DNA from: Chlorokybus atmophyticus
Taxonomy: Eukaryota > Streptophyta > Chlorokybophyceae > Chlorokybales > Chlorokybaceae
Length of the DNA: 64,000 nucleotides
Direction: 5' to 3'
Assembly (NCBI GenBank): GCA_009103225.1
Contig: RHPI01000273.1
Coordinates: forward strand, 3,156-67,155
Shown here: positions 9,965 to 21,989 of the stretch, piece after piece
Layout of the letters: every line of letters starts with the position of its first letter
Position numbering within the stretch: position 1 is the stretch's first letter
Position numbers and translations under genes: made by a program
The notes under the pieces: model-generated
The model's database searches: none
Told to the model about the DNA's origin: nothing
The model's input: only the letters and a program-made list of their open reading frames with translations

Positions 9965-12192
9965 CACTCAAGCCTCATAGTTCCATGACATAGGAGGGTA
10001 GTCGTAGCGCATATTCATTGCTTCAAGCATGAGACGCCCTATGCACTCCGCCATTGCGGGAGGAACTGCATTCGCTATGGTAACAGACAAGGTCCTCCAT
10101 GGCACTCCCAGCACTGTTTGCCATGCAGCAATGCCGCCCCTGGTGCTTGGAAGGCCATAGATCGGGTACATTTGCTGTGGCGCGTTTGATGTCACAATTG
10201 TCTTCTTCGCGCTAGCGGACAGGTGCGGCAATAGCGGTCCAACCGCCTTGCCCGCGTGCAAGCAGCGTGCTGGTGGGGTAGCTACCACTGGCTGTGTCTC
10301 AAACAGACTGTGTCGGCAGGTTGATAGGCCAAACACCGTGCCATACAGAGACAAATTGGTCTAAATGAGGTAGCTGCTCCTGACACATTCTCAATCACAA
10401 ACTTGACCTGGCTTGCAAGCAGCAGATGTCGAACGAGCGGTATCATATTCTTGTGTCTCCAGGATGTGCCATGTGCCGCCTGTTGAGGTGCCGAGATAGC
10501 ACCTGAATAGGCCTGTATAGTGGACTGGCCCATATGAGCTCGTACTCGCTCAGCTCTCCTGCACTCAGGGTGCATACATTGCGGTGTATAAAGGGCAGCG
10601 GGTACTCAGAGCAGGGACTTATGTCCATCCCGGTCACGTAAAAGCCTGCGTGATATGGACCGACACTGGCATCGCCACCGCCGCAATATAGGTCGAGTGC
10701 CCTTGGTCTGCGTGTGCGTCCAAGCTTGTTGTCAAATGGCGTGTATGTGGTCAAGGCTGGCCGTGGTGCTGGCCAGGGATTAATAATGATGCCGTCCGGG
10801 TTTACTTTGCGACTGACATTCTCAGAAGGCTCCCGTCCGGCGCGCAAAACATGGCGTGCCCCGTTAACTGATGTGTACGCGAAAACGTTGCGCCCTTTAA
10901 AGTTTATGGTTTGTGGTTGATCACCGTCATCGAATATTATATGGTGCTGCCCTGCAAAGCCATTTTGCATTGCACCATGCATATATGATGCGTCTTCAAT
11001 CTCGCACGCCTATTGAGGATATTCTTGTATCCGGTCAGCTCCCCTTGTGGATAAGAATAACCGCGAGAAGATTCAGGCGCGAGAAGGTGCCAGTCGAGAA
11101 AGGACCAGGCGAAGACTTCAATCGAGGAGGTTCCAAGCGCGGATTCGCGTCCGCAGTCTGGAGACTTCCAAGCGCTGTAGAAGAAACGTTGTAGCTCGAT
11201 GGTTACATCATTGTATGGCGCGTGTTATAGCTTGTTGGAAAGCTCTTGAAAGTAGCTACGTGGTGCAACTTAGAGCGCAAGAATTGGTTGAGTGTAAAAA
11301 TCGTGGTGACTTCCAGACTAGACAGGTGCAGAACTGGCGGGTATAAAAGCCCGCGGTGTGACTTTGTTGTAATCCTTAGAAAGCCTTTTTGGATTAGCCT
11401 TATGTGTATGCTCTGGTAGAGTGTGTGTGCTTGTGCTTGCACCAACTCCATGCATGATCAGTAGTGTTCAAATCTCAACAACGCCAAGAAGCGATGCTAA
11501 CCTGATACTTGCTTCAATGAGTCCACAACGCCCGCATACCATTCCCCATCCAGCGGCCAATGCACCATGACACTCACACCGATCAGCTGCTCGCATCCCA
11601 ACTTAACTGCGTTCCGCAGCGATGCAGTGCGCTGTTCAATGGTCGATGGTCTGCCTCCTCTACAGCGGCCAGGGGGTGGAACTGCCCACGCCTACACCGT
11701 GGAAGACTGCTCTGAATGCAACAACAGCTTCGACATGCATGAAATAAGCATACGCCCAACATAATATGCAATGATACGTCGCTGTCCACTCTGCCAAATC
11801 ACCTCCATAGCATCCACCACTTGTCCACTAACCACATGTCTAGGTGTTGTCCATGTGAAGAAGCGCATGGGTTCCCCTCGCCACTTGAAGCATGAGCGCG
11901 AGCACGAGCACAATTCACACACGCATTGCACGCAATGGAAAAACTCGGGTTCCTTACACAGCACTTTGCCGCGGCGGCAGCCAAACACGTTGACATTGTG
12001 TGTGGTGTAATGCCAGCAAGCAGCATTAAAATCGTGGCACACTGTTTGCACTCGCTGGCATTCGGTCAAGTGTGCTCGCATTTGCTGCCTACGGCCATTG
12101 GCACATATGTACGCATTGCATTGTGGGCACAATAAGCATGGTCTTCTAAGTGAGGGGGATTCAACTGCTGTAGCCGATATCATGCAAAACAT
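9965..12192 (-). pseudogene. Phage-type DNA cytosine-C5 methyltransferase gene (copy A), broken
   Basis: Order on the minus strand: a Cys/His-rich N-terminal block 12192-11692 (CPQCNAYICANG, HLTECQ, FNAACWHY, CFKWRGEPMRF); a short Tudor/PWWP-like segment (VMVHWPLDGEWYAGVV) at about 11600-11540; then, beyond a solo LTR insertion, the methyltransferase: LDLYCGGGDASVG (motif I, about 10700-10660), VTGMDI (motif II), IWASP (motif IV, about 10530), FVIENVSGA (motif VI, about 10400) and a conserved C-terminal block ending at 9968. The catalytic PCQ is lost: the Cys codon reads TAC (10515-10517) and the frame shifts by one base just after it. A TAG lies near 11505. Copy B at 40.8-42.6 kb has the same order, which shows this is a gene family rather than chance. 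DNA target and function are inferred. Confidence 0.65.
11011..11480 (+). mobile_element. Solo LTR of a copia-type element, related to the 24.6-30.0 kb copia
   Basis: Starts TATTGAGGATATTC (probably TG changed to TA), ends AATCTCAACA, 470 bp, and is flanked by a perfect 5-bp duplication ACGCC (11006-11010 and 11481-11485). It shares blocks with the copia LTRs (ATATTC..ATCCGGTCAGC, ATAGCTTGTT, AGCTACGTGG, CTGGCGGGTATA) but is clearly diverged, so it represents a related older family. It contains TATAAAAG at 11342. It interrupts methyltransferase copy A. Confidence 0.85.
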
Positions 12193-12389
12193 GAATCGGC
12201 ACGGCTGCCCAAAAATTGAGCGAGACTTTAGGGTATGGGCATCATTCTAGGGTTGCCAGCTTACGAACCCTAAATGAATCACACTTCGAGAAGCACGACT
12301 GTACCATGGAGGGTATTACAGTACCATGCATGATACTACATCAACATGAATGGTACTCCATCCAATAATGATACTACAGTATAAGGATA

Positions 12390-14862
12390 CTAGCATACAA
12401 CCACGATCGTAGAGAAATACTGTGCTGTCATTCCATAGAACCCGGAGCGCTGTCCGAGTTTGTTGCTGTCAACCACGCTCTTAACCTGCAAGGTATGCAA
12501 GCCATGCACTGACTCATGCGCCGTGCAGTCATCATACACATGTACAGCCAACGCTTCTGACAGCAGCAAATCTCGGGTGCACCACGCGCCATGCTGCAAC
12601 TATACATGTACCCACATGGTTCACAGGTGTTCAACACAAATCTGCAGTACATGCACAATTGTCATCAAGGCGGGGGCCAAATCACCGCCGACACATTGGC
12701 GTCTTGCAGCAGGTATGGCGACCAAAACGGGTGAGGTTGCTTGCACATGGGACACGCTTGTAGCTCCTTTTATTTATTTGCCACGTGTTTTCTGCTGGTA
12801 TATAATGCAGATATGGCACATTCTTTTCTTGCAACAGGGCGTCTCTCCATCCGCTGGGGGGGTGGGCTCTCAATGCAACAATTTAGCACGCATGGTGCAT
12901 GCGGGTGTGCAAGCTGCCTCTGCCACCAAACTTTGCTATCGCGTTGCAGGCGCAGCGACTCCCGTCTGAATGCCGCAGCATAACGCTCCACTGCCTGCTC
13001 GATCACCCAACGCCCATCTACCGCCATACAGCACCTGCTGGTCTGGTGGTCTCGTTCAGTATGCGTTCATCCAGGCCCTCGACATGGCTGTCGTCACTCG
13101 TGTAATCGCCCGCATCGCCATTTTTTCAAGCTTCTACGGAATCAGGTCGACGTGCCGTATGACATGCAGCCACTGCCAGCCAAAGCAGTCAAGTATAGCT
13201 CGAATGGTTTTACTTGCCACCCAGTATGTTTACTCAAGTAGTTGCACACTGCTCAACCCGCATCAGTCAACATCAACAGGTACATTTGTTGCAGTAGGAA
13301 GTTCTGCTCCGTGGATAGCTCTTGCACATTGCCGGGTTGCTGCGGCAGCAACAACACCATTATATCGACAACGGTGTGGGGCAACAATATACTACGGATG
13401 GCCATGTCGTGTTTGGGTTCCATCTACGGCCAATCCCCAGAGGTCTGTTTGGACCGCACTCTCCGCATTTGCTTCCACTCATTGCATACTTTCGTCACCC
13501 ACCTTGAGGCATGCCGCATGCGGTGATGCAGCGCGTCTTGGGCGTATTGTAGGGTGATTAACTCCTTTGCACTGCGAGTCAGCCCCTCAAAGCGTCTGCG
13601 CGTGTGCTTTGAGCTTAAGCAGCTCGTGCCGCACCGGCTATCTTTCTGGACGATGCTGAGCAGTCACATGACGCTGTAAACGCGCCTGTGCTTACTCAGG
13701 ACACACAGCCAGCCCCAATGAGGCTTCAAGCAATGTGCTTCTTCTAACTACATTGTAACAATGCCTCACCTTTGCTTTTTTGGTCCTGTTGGCGTCTCTT
13801 GTTCCAACAATCTTCTTTATTTTTCATTAGTCAACCTGCAGATCCTGGCAGGCGCTCTCCGTGGCACTGTCACTCAGAGGAGGTAAGACGTTATCTTCTT
13901 GCTCCACAGCCTTGTGCTTGTTGGTTGCCTCCCGTTCCTCCACGACCTCATGTTGCTTCAAGAGGTCGAGCATGAAGCCTTTATCTTTCAGCGCAGCTTT
14001 CGGGACACCTCGATCAATCTTTGTACCAATAAGGCAGGGATGGGATTAATGTGGCAAGCTTAGAGGGAGAGGGCGAGCTACCGCTGCTTTTCGATGGAGT
14101 TGCCTCCAGATGGTTGGAGTGCGGTGGCAAGTGAGTCTCTGCAGCAAGAAGGGAGGGTGCTGAATTATTATTGCGAGCATGTGGCTGTGGTTGGGGGGAG
14201 GCATGATGTGCAGAACAGTTGGCTACTTCTTGCATAACACACGAAGGCGAGGCCTGAGGCGTTGGCGCAGCACCCTGGGTTACAGCCGATGGTAGCGAGG
14301 AATTGGCAACGCCACTCCGCTACTTTTCGATCAGGTCTGTTACCTCCGGTGGCACTTTATAAGCATAGGCCACGACCATTGTTCGGTGCTTGCAGGCTTG
14401 AAAAGCCAAAAATGTGCTTCTGGCTCATTAGGAGCAGTGTTGCCCACCACCAGAACTGAGTTGGGGGCTTCTTTATTTCCAACCCAAACTGCGCTGCCGA
14501 GCCGTGGCACCCACTCCCCATGCTTGCGCTGAACGGTCACGCAGCCAATCAACAAGCCCAGCTTGTTGGCAAACATGGTCATCCGCAAGTGCTCCACGTA
14601 CACATCTTTTCTCCGCACCATCTGTCGCATCTTGGCCATAGCTATGTCAATGTTGCAATTGACATCAGCCAACATGGTCGCAGGCAGTTTGTCGTAATAC
14701 CGCGCCATCTCTCACGCGGCACCAGCGGCTCTGCAGAAGTTCAAGATCCTGCTCGCCACACCTGCATCGACAGCCTTGGCGGCGATTTTGCGGAGAGTGT
14801 CCCCCCTGCCGTCGTCGTCCATGGTGTCTAGCATGGCTCAAAATCTGCTCGAGCTGGGGCAC
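12390..14862 (-). pseudogene. Broken multi-exon gene with an OTU-like segment and coiled-coil exons
   Basis: Minus-strand coding-like blocks. 14840-14340 reads DDDGRGDTLRKIAAKAVDAG then, after a TGA, ARYYDKLPATMLADV and EHLRMTMFANKLGLLIG, ending PNEPEAHFWLF; the spacing of a helical block, a beta-strand block and AHFWL is reminiscent of the C-terminal half of OTU cysteine proteases, but no DGNC motif is seen. A clean exon-like block at about 14040-13840 reads KDKGFMLDLLKQHEVVEE and ends at a GT. Further blocks: KELITLQYAQDALHHRM (about 13560), GRWVIEQAVERYAAAFRR (about 13020) and SVHGLHTLQVKSVVDSN (about 12490). Stops and frame changes separate the blocks, and I cannot be sure they form one gene. 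OTU assignment is tentative. Confidence 0.35.
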
Positions 14863-15159
14863 TTGTAATCACTGCGTCATTGCTGGTTGATGCACTACTG
14901 GTTGAATGCCTGATGATTGGCCACGCGCTCCTGTGCTCAATCCCAGCCTACTTCGTTCTCCCCAGCGCGTTGCTAATCTCGCTGACTTCGCACGCTCATG
15001 CACATCCTAGCATGCAAAGGTAGGCATGCATTGGAGGTTCATGCAGCCAACATGCACAGCGAGATTGGCAACAACATACCGCCACCGAGCTCTGTCTATC
15101 TGATGTGGCTTCCGCAATGTCGGCCTGACTATGGGGTGGGTATGGGTGAATAGTGGAGG

Positions 15160-15823
15160 TGTCATGCCATCTACCCTCGCATGCCAGTCCTTCTCGAGCA
15201 TGCCTACACCCAGCCCCACACCCGGGCTACCAGCATGAAGACCGCGCGAGCCCCAGCCTACTGCTAGCTACTGTACCTCTCATGTAGCATGTAGCTAGGG
15301 CTACTTTATAGACCTGTCTGTAGGGACCGCGCGTAGCTGATCAGTTGTAAGTCTGTTAAATAACACATGTGCTATATTGAGTCTTAGGGGATTTCCGAAA
15401 TAGCATGAGGCCTCGATGTGACCGTTGGCCTAGTGCCCGCGTGGCACTGCACAGTCATAATTTGCCATGTATAAGTAGGAAGTCACGTCACCAGACTGGC
15501 TGATGACACTGTAAGTGAGTACTGTGAGTACTAGGAGTACTAAGAAGTAAAGACTCTGTTTCTAAAGAGCTTGTGAAGCGACTTGAACTGGAAGCACGCT
15601 GTCCCGGTTGCCAAGAATTCCCTTACTGCGTCAGACACGGTGCATGCTCTTGTGCGCTGTGCCTGTCATTGCTGTGAGCTTGGCGGTGGTGTGTTGTCTC
15701 AGTAGTCAGGGTGTTGTATCCACGTGTTGCACACTCATTCACCTCACTTAACAGTGTATCATTCTATCCACTCATGCAAAGAACTGTATCCACAGCACTA
15801 CCTATCGTAGTGGCTTGTTGACT
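15160..15823 (+). repeat. Gypsy left LTR segment (segment B)
   Basis: Matches 30791-31454 almost base for base, including the terminal TGGCTTGTTGACT (15811-15823). Unlike the right end, it is not followed by the 240-bp segment A: after 15823 the sequence enters the untranslated leader. A primer binding site may start at TGG (15811), but I could not match it to a tRNA. Confidence 0.85.
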
Positions 15824-16024
15824 TACAGTGTCACCCTCTTTGCACAAGTGAGTGTGTTGCAATCTGCATCAGATAGTGCAGTCTGCACCCAGGGATACAT
15901 CGCTGGGCATTCGTTATCATTGTCATCACATAGTGCGCACAAGCACTAGTGTGTTGGGTGGTAACAGCATTAGGATAGACGGTAGAGCACAAGCACTCTA
16001 CCCTTTCACCTCTGGACCAGCTGT

Positions 16025-18919
16025 ATGAGCAGGCCCACCCCGTTCTCCCCAATAGACGAGGGTGACCTTATCAGTTGGAGCCCAACCACCAACCTCACCT
16101 ACGAGCGGACCAGTGACGGGAGCATCGACCGCAGCAGCAGAGGCTCGCGCTCCATCTACAGCTTCACCCCGCTCCACTCTACTCCTCGTCATCAAGCTTC
16201 TCCACTATTATCGGACAGCGACGACAACGAGATGGAGTCTTCCAGCTCAACCACATCCCTGCGCTTCTCCGGACGTGCCGGCACCACCTCGCTGGATGAG
16301 TTCATCATTAAGTTCCACTCCAAGATGCGGCAGCAAGCTCTGAAGAACAAAGACTGGTCAGATGAGATCTCTTTCCACATTGCTGCTCAGTATGTTGATA
16401 ATGAAGCACACGATGTCTGGAAGTCCGTTGCTGAACTGCATCGAGTAGACGGCTATGGCGAGCTTGCCAGCACCATAGCATCTGCATCTCTGCACCGTCC
16501 AGCAGGTGTCGTTTCACCTGCCACTTTAGTTGCAGTAACAGGCTTGTCCATAGCTGCAGCTCTCAAGCAGGCAGAGGAGGAGGAACCAGAGTTGGTACTT
16601 GTCAACTTGACCCCTGCAGAAGTTGAGTACAAGGAGGCCACACGTCGAGTCCGCATCCTTGACCGTTCTGCCATCATCATTGAGGAACAAAGAGCTGCAC
16701 AGCAAGCGGCAGCCGCAGAGTTGGGTACTCCTCTACCTCTAGCAACACCTGGCTCTCGTGCAGGAGGCAGTGCTTTCACCCTCGGGTCAGTAGCACTGCG
16801 CGCACCAGCCATCACCGTAGGTGCTGCCATCTCTGATTCTCCACTCAAGGACCTGTACGCTGCCCTGCGCCGCACCTTCCCTCCTCAGACCACCAGCAAG
16901 GTTGAGGAGCTGAGACGCTTCCGACGCAAGCCCAATGAGGATCCCCTCCGCTTGTACTCCAGACTGGAAGGTCTGCTAAAGGACACTGACTACAAGATTG
17001 TCAGTGAGGAGGTTGCTGCAGTGATACACGTCAATGAGTTGGATGCTGCTCTGAGCGAGTCGACACGCCTAACTCTGAACTACAGCAGGCCCCTTGGCTA
17101 CACCCTCAAAGAAGCCTTAGAGACTACACAAGCCATCCACAAGCGCTTGGTGTATGAGAAGGCAGTGCTGGACACCTACCGCAGCGCCGCACGGCCTGTA
17201 GTCAGCACGACAACTGAGCCTCCTCGCCGCGACCGTGGCCGGGACGCTCCACCAGCACGCGACAAAGGGAAACGGTCAGCTCATGCTGCACTTGCTGCCC
17301 CTGTGCTGTGTCATCGCTGTGGACGGCATGGGCACTACAAAAGGAGTGCACCGAAGAATACTCAACTTTGGTTTGCGACCACTGTCACAAGACTGGTCAT
17401 TTAGAGTCAGTCTGCTGGCTCAAGTTCCCATAGTTGAGGCCCGCCAACAGCTACAACCACAACTTCAGTGGCTACAACAGCAACAACACTGGAGGCCACA
17501 CTGGCAACCACTTCAGTGGCTACAACAGCAACAACACTGGAGCCCACAACAGCAACAACGCTGGTGGCAGTAACAACAGCAACAACGCCAGTGTTCGCAA
17601 GGAAGAGCCAGGCTACAGGGGGAAGAACAGACCTCCTCAGCGTAAGGGACCAGAGACACGTCCGCGCGCTGCTGCTGTTGCCGCTAAGGCTTCAGCCAAC
17701 CCACCAGCTGATGACCATATGGCAGCCCTCATGGCGCGTATGGCACGCTTGGAGGAAGACAAGGAGCAGGACTACCGCGCCTGCTACGCTGCCCGATGGG
17801 CGCTGATGGCTGCAAAACGCGAGAGAGACAGGAACACTCCGTCCCGCGTGCAACCATCACGACGAGCACGAGGGGAAGCTGCAACAACATCAGCAGGCAC
17901 CTCCTCCGAAACCACCAGTGGTGCTGCCTCCGCAGCAATAGCCACACCGGCTACAACATCGACTCCACCAACGTCAGCAGCACCCACTCCAGTTGCACCA
18001 CAACCTGGTACACCGATGGACATCGTGACGCCGACACTGGTGAGCACAATGGCAGCAGCCGCCATCTCTACCGAATCCGCACCAGTGGGCGGTGCACTTC
18101 CCACTGCAGCAGTGCCTCTGTCTGTAGGCGTTGAGACCACTCTCGCACCACTGACCGGTACCGTTGCAACTGCCGCAATTGCCATCGTCGAGCCCGCTGT
18201 CTCTGCAGCGACGCGCGTAGCCACTCTGCCCGCTCTCGACGTCGCTCAGGCTGTCCCAACGGGTCAGCAAGCTGAGCGAGCATGGGAGACCATCCTGCGC
18301 GGAGCAGAGCCCACTACCATCGCCTTCGGTCGGGGGGGGGAGCGCACCACGCGTGTAGCCCGCGATGATCGCGTCTTCCCACTACCAGAGGTTCACACCC
18401 TTCCAGCACTCACTCAACACTAGTTGGAAGATGAGATCCTTGCTGGCACTGCACCTCCGATGCGTGACAGGGTGTCTTTGATCAGCTACAGCCCACCTGT
18501 AGTGTTGGAGTTGGCCCTGCAGCTGCTCTGGGCGTTGCACCACAACATGCAGACCGCCCCGCGCCAGCCTGCACGCATGCCAACCACCACCTTTGAACCC
18601 AGCCCGCTGGACACGTATTGGCCGAGACACCGTCCAGCAGCGCATTGCCAACGCAGCCGACCTGCCTTTGGGCACTTATGAAGCACTCGGACCTCCTACA
18701 ACCGCTCGCCTTCATCAGCGCTACCACGCACTGGAACAAGCATATCATTGGCGACAAAATCAAGCTGCCGCCATTGCTGCACGTGAACAAGCTCATGAAG
18801 CTACGCGTGCACCAGTACCTCAGTCACCAGCTGCTGGTCCATCCTCCAGCACCACTCGCTCTCCGTCGAGACCAACTCTGACCAAGCGAAGGCGATGGCT
18901 CAACAAACCAGGGGGGTGA
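16025..18919 (+). pseudogene. gag: Gypsy gag region
   Basis: Structural capsid/nucleocapsid protein. The first frame (16025-17404) carries a capsid-like helical region (TSLDEFIIKFHSKM, DEEVRRFRRKP-like sequence) and ends inside the first CCHC zinc knuckle (CHRCGRHGHYK, about 17307). A one-base loss in the A-run at 17339-17342 shifts the frame; the second knuckle (CDHCHKTGH...C, C-x2-C-x4-H-x4-C spacing) is read in the next frame, followed by a TAG at 17431. Reading continues 17434-18423 through Asn/Gly repeats (about 17455-17590, 54-bp-scale duplications of a GYNSNNTG unit) and an Ala/Thr/Pro-rich linker, then a TAG at 18421, and finally 18593-18919 in another frame (QQRIANAADLPLGTYEA). The overlap with the protease frame at 18895-18919 contains a G6 run and could be a natural frameshift site or decay. 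Confidence 0.75.
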
Positions 18920-20789
18920 TCGCCCCGTTGCTGCCTGCGCTGGTGGAGGATCTACCTGAGGACCAAAGGGAGCCAGGGAGGGGCTACCTTACACCACAAG
19001 GGTGTACACAAAGAGATGGAGTAGGACTGGTTGGAGAGCAACAACTACGCACTGCTCTGTTGCGACAAGCGACCATGCTGCATCAGCAAGAAGGCATTTC
19101 ACTTCGGCAGATGCTTGGGATGCGAGACAATGGCAACGCGGCACGCGCACGGTTAGTGACGTGGCTGGTCACCAACCATCCCGCAGTCCCGTTGTTCGCT
19201 TTCGGCGCCAGAATAGCGTGGGTGGACGCATTTCTTCGCTCCATACGGCAAGCCTATGATGAAGTGGCTTCCGCCGCCACTGACACTCTGGAGGGAGCTT
19301 TGGAGGCTATACCGAGTTTGCCAGGAGTGGAGGCAGGACGTCAGCGCAGGCGCATCGCCGCTGCTTACGAGCAGCATGTCCAACAGCCAGAGACCCGCCT
19401 CACTGTACGCGCACGAGCAATAACAGTGCTGGAAGTGGGAGTGGTCAACGGCAGATGGGATGCTTACATGGCAGGGATCCTCAGGGTGCCCACCATCACT
19501 CACGACATGAAAGCGCGGCTCCTACGCGCAGTGTACCTGCAGCCCATGCCTCAGAACCATCGCTGGATAGACGTGAACAACAATGCGACGGCTACATGGG
19601 AAGGTACACTAGTTAGAGAGGCAGCCCATGCTGTGCGATGGAGCTATGCAGAGGAGCAGGCTGCACGAGAGGCAGTCCCGCAAACACCAGGTCCTCCAGG
19701 GTTCCCGCCACAGCCACTGGCCACTCCTACTGGCATGACAACAGCTGCACAGAGGGTCAACCCTCCTGCACCTCCACTTGGACAGGTTGCAGCAGCACCT
19801 CCAGTGCCTAGGCCACCGCGCGTGTACCAGCAACCGCGACAAGGATGGTTTGGACAAAGCCGAGGACAAGGAGGCCCACAAGATCCATCAGGCAGAGGAG
19901 CCCTGGCTGCCCTACGGTCAGGCCCCGCAGATGAGAGTGAAGCAACAGTCTCTCCACGCAAGAAGTTCCGTCGCTTCGAGAGGCTGCGCATCAACGCCAA
20001 TGTAGCCATAATCGCCAACCAAGGCAAGCACGTGACCGTCAATGGTCGGGCACCCAAACGCGTGATGCTGGACACTGGAGCACAGCCTGTCATCATTGGG
20101 CGCTACTTCGCACGAGATCTCGGCATCACCAGCGCTGAGCTGCTTCCCTGTCCCTACCAGCTGGACACCGCAATCGGCAACCGCGACAAGGTGCTCGGCC
20201 TTACCAAGCAGATTGTGAGCATCCGCCTCACAGGACAAAACCCTTTCCACAGCACCGAGATTGTACAAAGGTGTGTGGTCACCGATGCCGGGTCCTTTGA
20301 CCTACTGCTGGGACAGGACTTCAACTTCCCTGTCGGCCTGAGGATGGACTGCTGGACTGAGCAGGCATGGTTCCGACCGCATTGGGATGAGGATGATGGA
20401 GAGGAGCACGGATTCCTACCTCTCGAGCTGGTGGCCAAGGCCCGCTCGCAACGAAGGTCGGCCGCAGCAGCCACCTACAGTCCTACAGAAAGCTCACGTG
20501 TGCCTCGTGCCCGAACGCAGCCGAGGACAACTGCAACGTGCTCGAGCCCGAGCCTAAACTCTGAAGAGGACTCTCCTACACCGTACGATGAGTCTCAGGA
20601 GACTGTCACCAAAGAAGTGGCCTTTCAGGAGCCATCCGAGCGTCGCTGGAGCGCACAAGTAGCAGCACACATGCTACTGACCAGGCCTCAGCTCACTGCA
20701 CACTTCCCTGTCTACAAAGACCAGGCTACAGTGCAGGAGCAGTACCACATAGCTACTGGAGTTGTGGAGTTCCACATGTTCCGCCGACA
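18895..20789 (+). pseudogene. pol: Gypsy protease region
   Basis: Continuous frame from 18895. The first 330 or so residues are a helical, Pro/Gln-rich region without a recognised domain. The retroviral-type aspartic protease follows: RVMLDTGAQPVIIG (active-site DTG at 20071-20079), then LLLGQDF (about 20302-20322), the usual hydrophobic-G partner motif. It matures the Gag-Pol polyprotein. An acidic, Ser-rich linker (about 20400-20640) leads into the methyltransferase. This stretch has no lesion; the frame stays open to 21078. Confidence 0.8.
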
Positions 20790-21760
20790 ACAAGGCATCA
20801 CCGTGCTGGAGCTGTTCGGAGGCATAGGCAGTGGGCTTGCGGCTGTCCTCAACACAGGAACAACAGTCACCAAGTACCTCTACTGTGACCCTGACCCTCA
20901 TGCACAAGAGGCTCTGAGCCATCATTTACGACAGCTGCACCAGCGCTACCCGCAGCAGCTACCGCTGTCGGCACTGCAAGGGAGCCAGAAGGCTCTGCCG
21001 CAGGGCATCCGCTGGATTACCAAGGATCACCTGCAGGCAGTCGCCAAAATTGATCTGCTGATAGCAGGATGGGAGTGTTAAGGGCACTCCGGGGCAGGCA
21101 GAGGCCAAGGGCTCTCTGATCCTCGCTCACAGCTGTTCTGGGAGCGAATGAGAGTCATCAAACTCCTGCAGACCAGTTAGGTCGCTAGGCCCTTTGGGTA
21201 CATCATCGAGAATGTGCACTATGAGGATGACAAGCGGCATCACGTCGCCAAGGCCTATCGACAATTATGCTCCTTGCTGGGGCATCCTCTCAAAATCAAC
21301 GCCGCGCGTCATAGATCTCGCGCACACCGCGTCCGCGCCAAGTGGACCAACCTGGCCATTGTGGAGGACCTGTTTCTGGCAGAGTACCAATACAGCAATC
21401 GGCCACGGAATCTCGTCGTTGATGACATCCTGGACCCTGGACGCACAGCGCAACCGGTCACACGCCTTGACCACCACCACTTCTACCAGTGCAACCAGCC
21501 TGGTCAGCCGCGCCGCGCACTACCCACACTTGTATCCTATCCAGGCTCCTACGCGTTTCGCAATGGAGGCGACAGCATGGTGTTAGACTCCAACACTGGA
21601 CAGCTGGAAGAACCCAATGCTCGTGAGCGCGAGCGTGCTATGGGATTCTCTCCAGGCAGCATCACAGGCTCCACGCTGACAACCAGTCAACAGTGTCAGT
21701 TGTTAGGGCGCGCCATGGATCAGAACAGCATGGTGTGGTACTTGGAAATGTGCTTTGCTC
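20790..21760 (+). pseudogene. DNA cytosine-C5 methyltransferase domain embedded in gypsy pol
   Basis: Transfers a methyl group from S-adenosylmethionine to cytosine C5. Motifs in order and in the pol frame: ITVLELFGGIGSG (motif I, about 20797-20835), KYLYCDPDPHAQEAL (motif II), DLLIAGWEC (motif IV, catalytic Cys TGT at 21076-21078), GRGQGLSDPRSQLFWE (after motif IV), YIIENV (motif VI, about 21199-21216), RSRAHRVRAKW (motif VIII-like), ARERERAMGFSPGS (motif IX, about 21625-21660) and LLGRAMDQNSM (motif X, about 21700-21730). A GWEC rather than PPC context around the Cys resembles DNMT3/DRM-like and retroelement-borne enzymes. Two in-frame stops break it: TAA at 21079-21081, directly after the catalytic Cys, and TAG at 21178-21180. 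Capture of such domains by LTR elements of streptophyte algae and dinoflagellates has been published; the family assignment here is from motif order. Confidence 0.88.
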
Positions 21761-21989
21761 TCCAGGACCGCCATGTGTCCTTCCAGGAGCTCGACCACCT
21801 GACTGGGGGGTGGATTGCTCGCTTTTCAGAGACCAAAGCAGCACACACCGCACTCGAAACCGCCCACATGGAGGAGCAGGCAGCAGCCACTGTGGAAGAC
21901 ATTCCAGTGGTCGCCAACGCTACCTCGTGGTCCCACGCCATTGGACCGCTGGCCACAGGCCAGACTCGAGAGCAATTCGAGGCTCTTCT

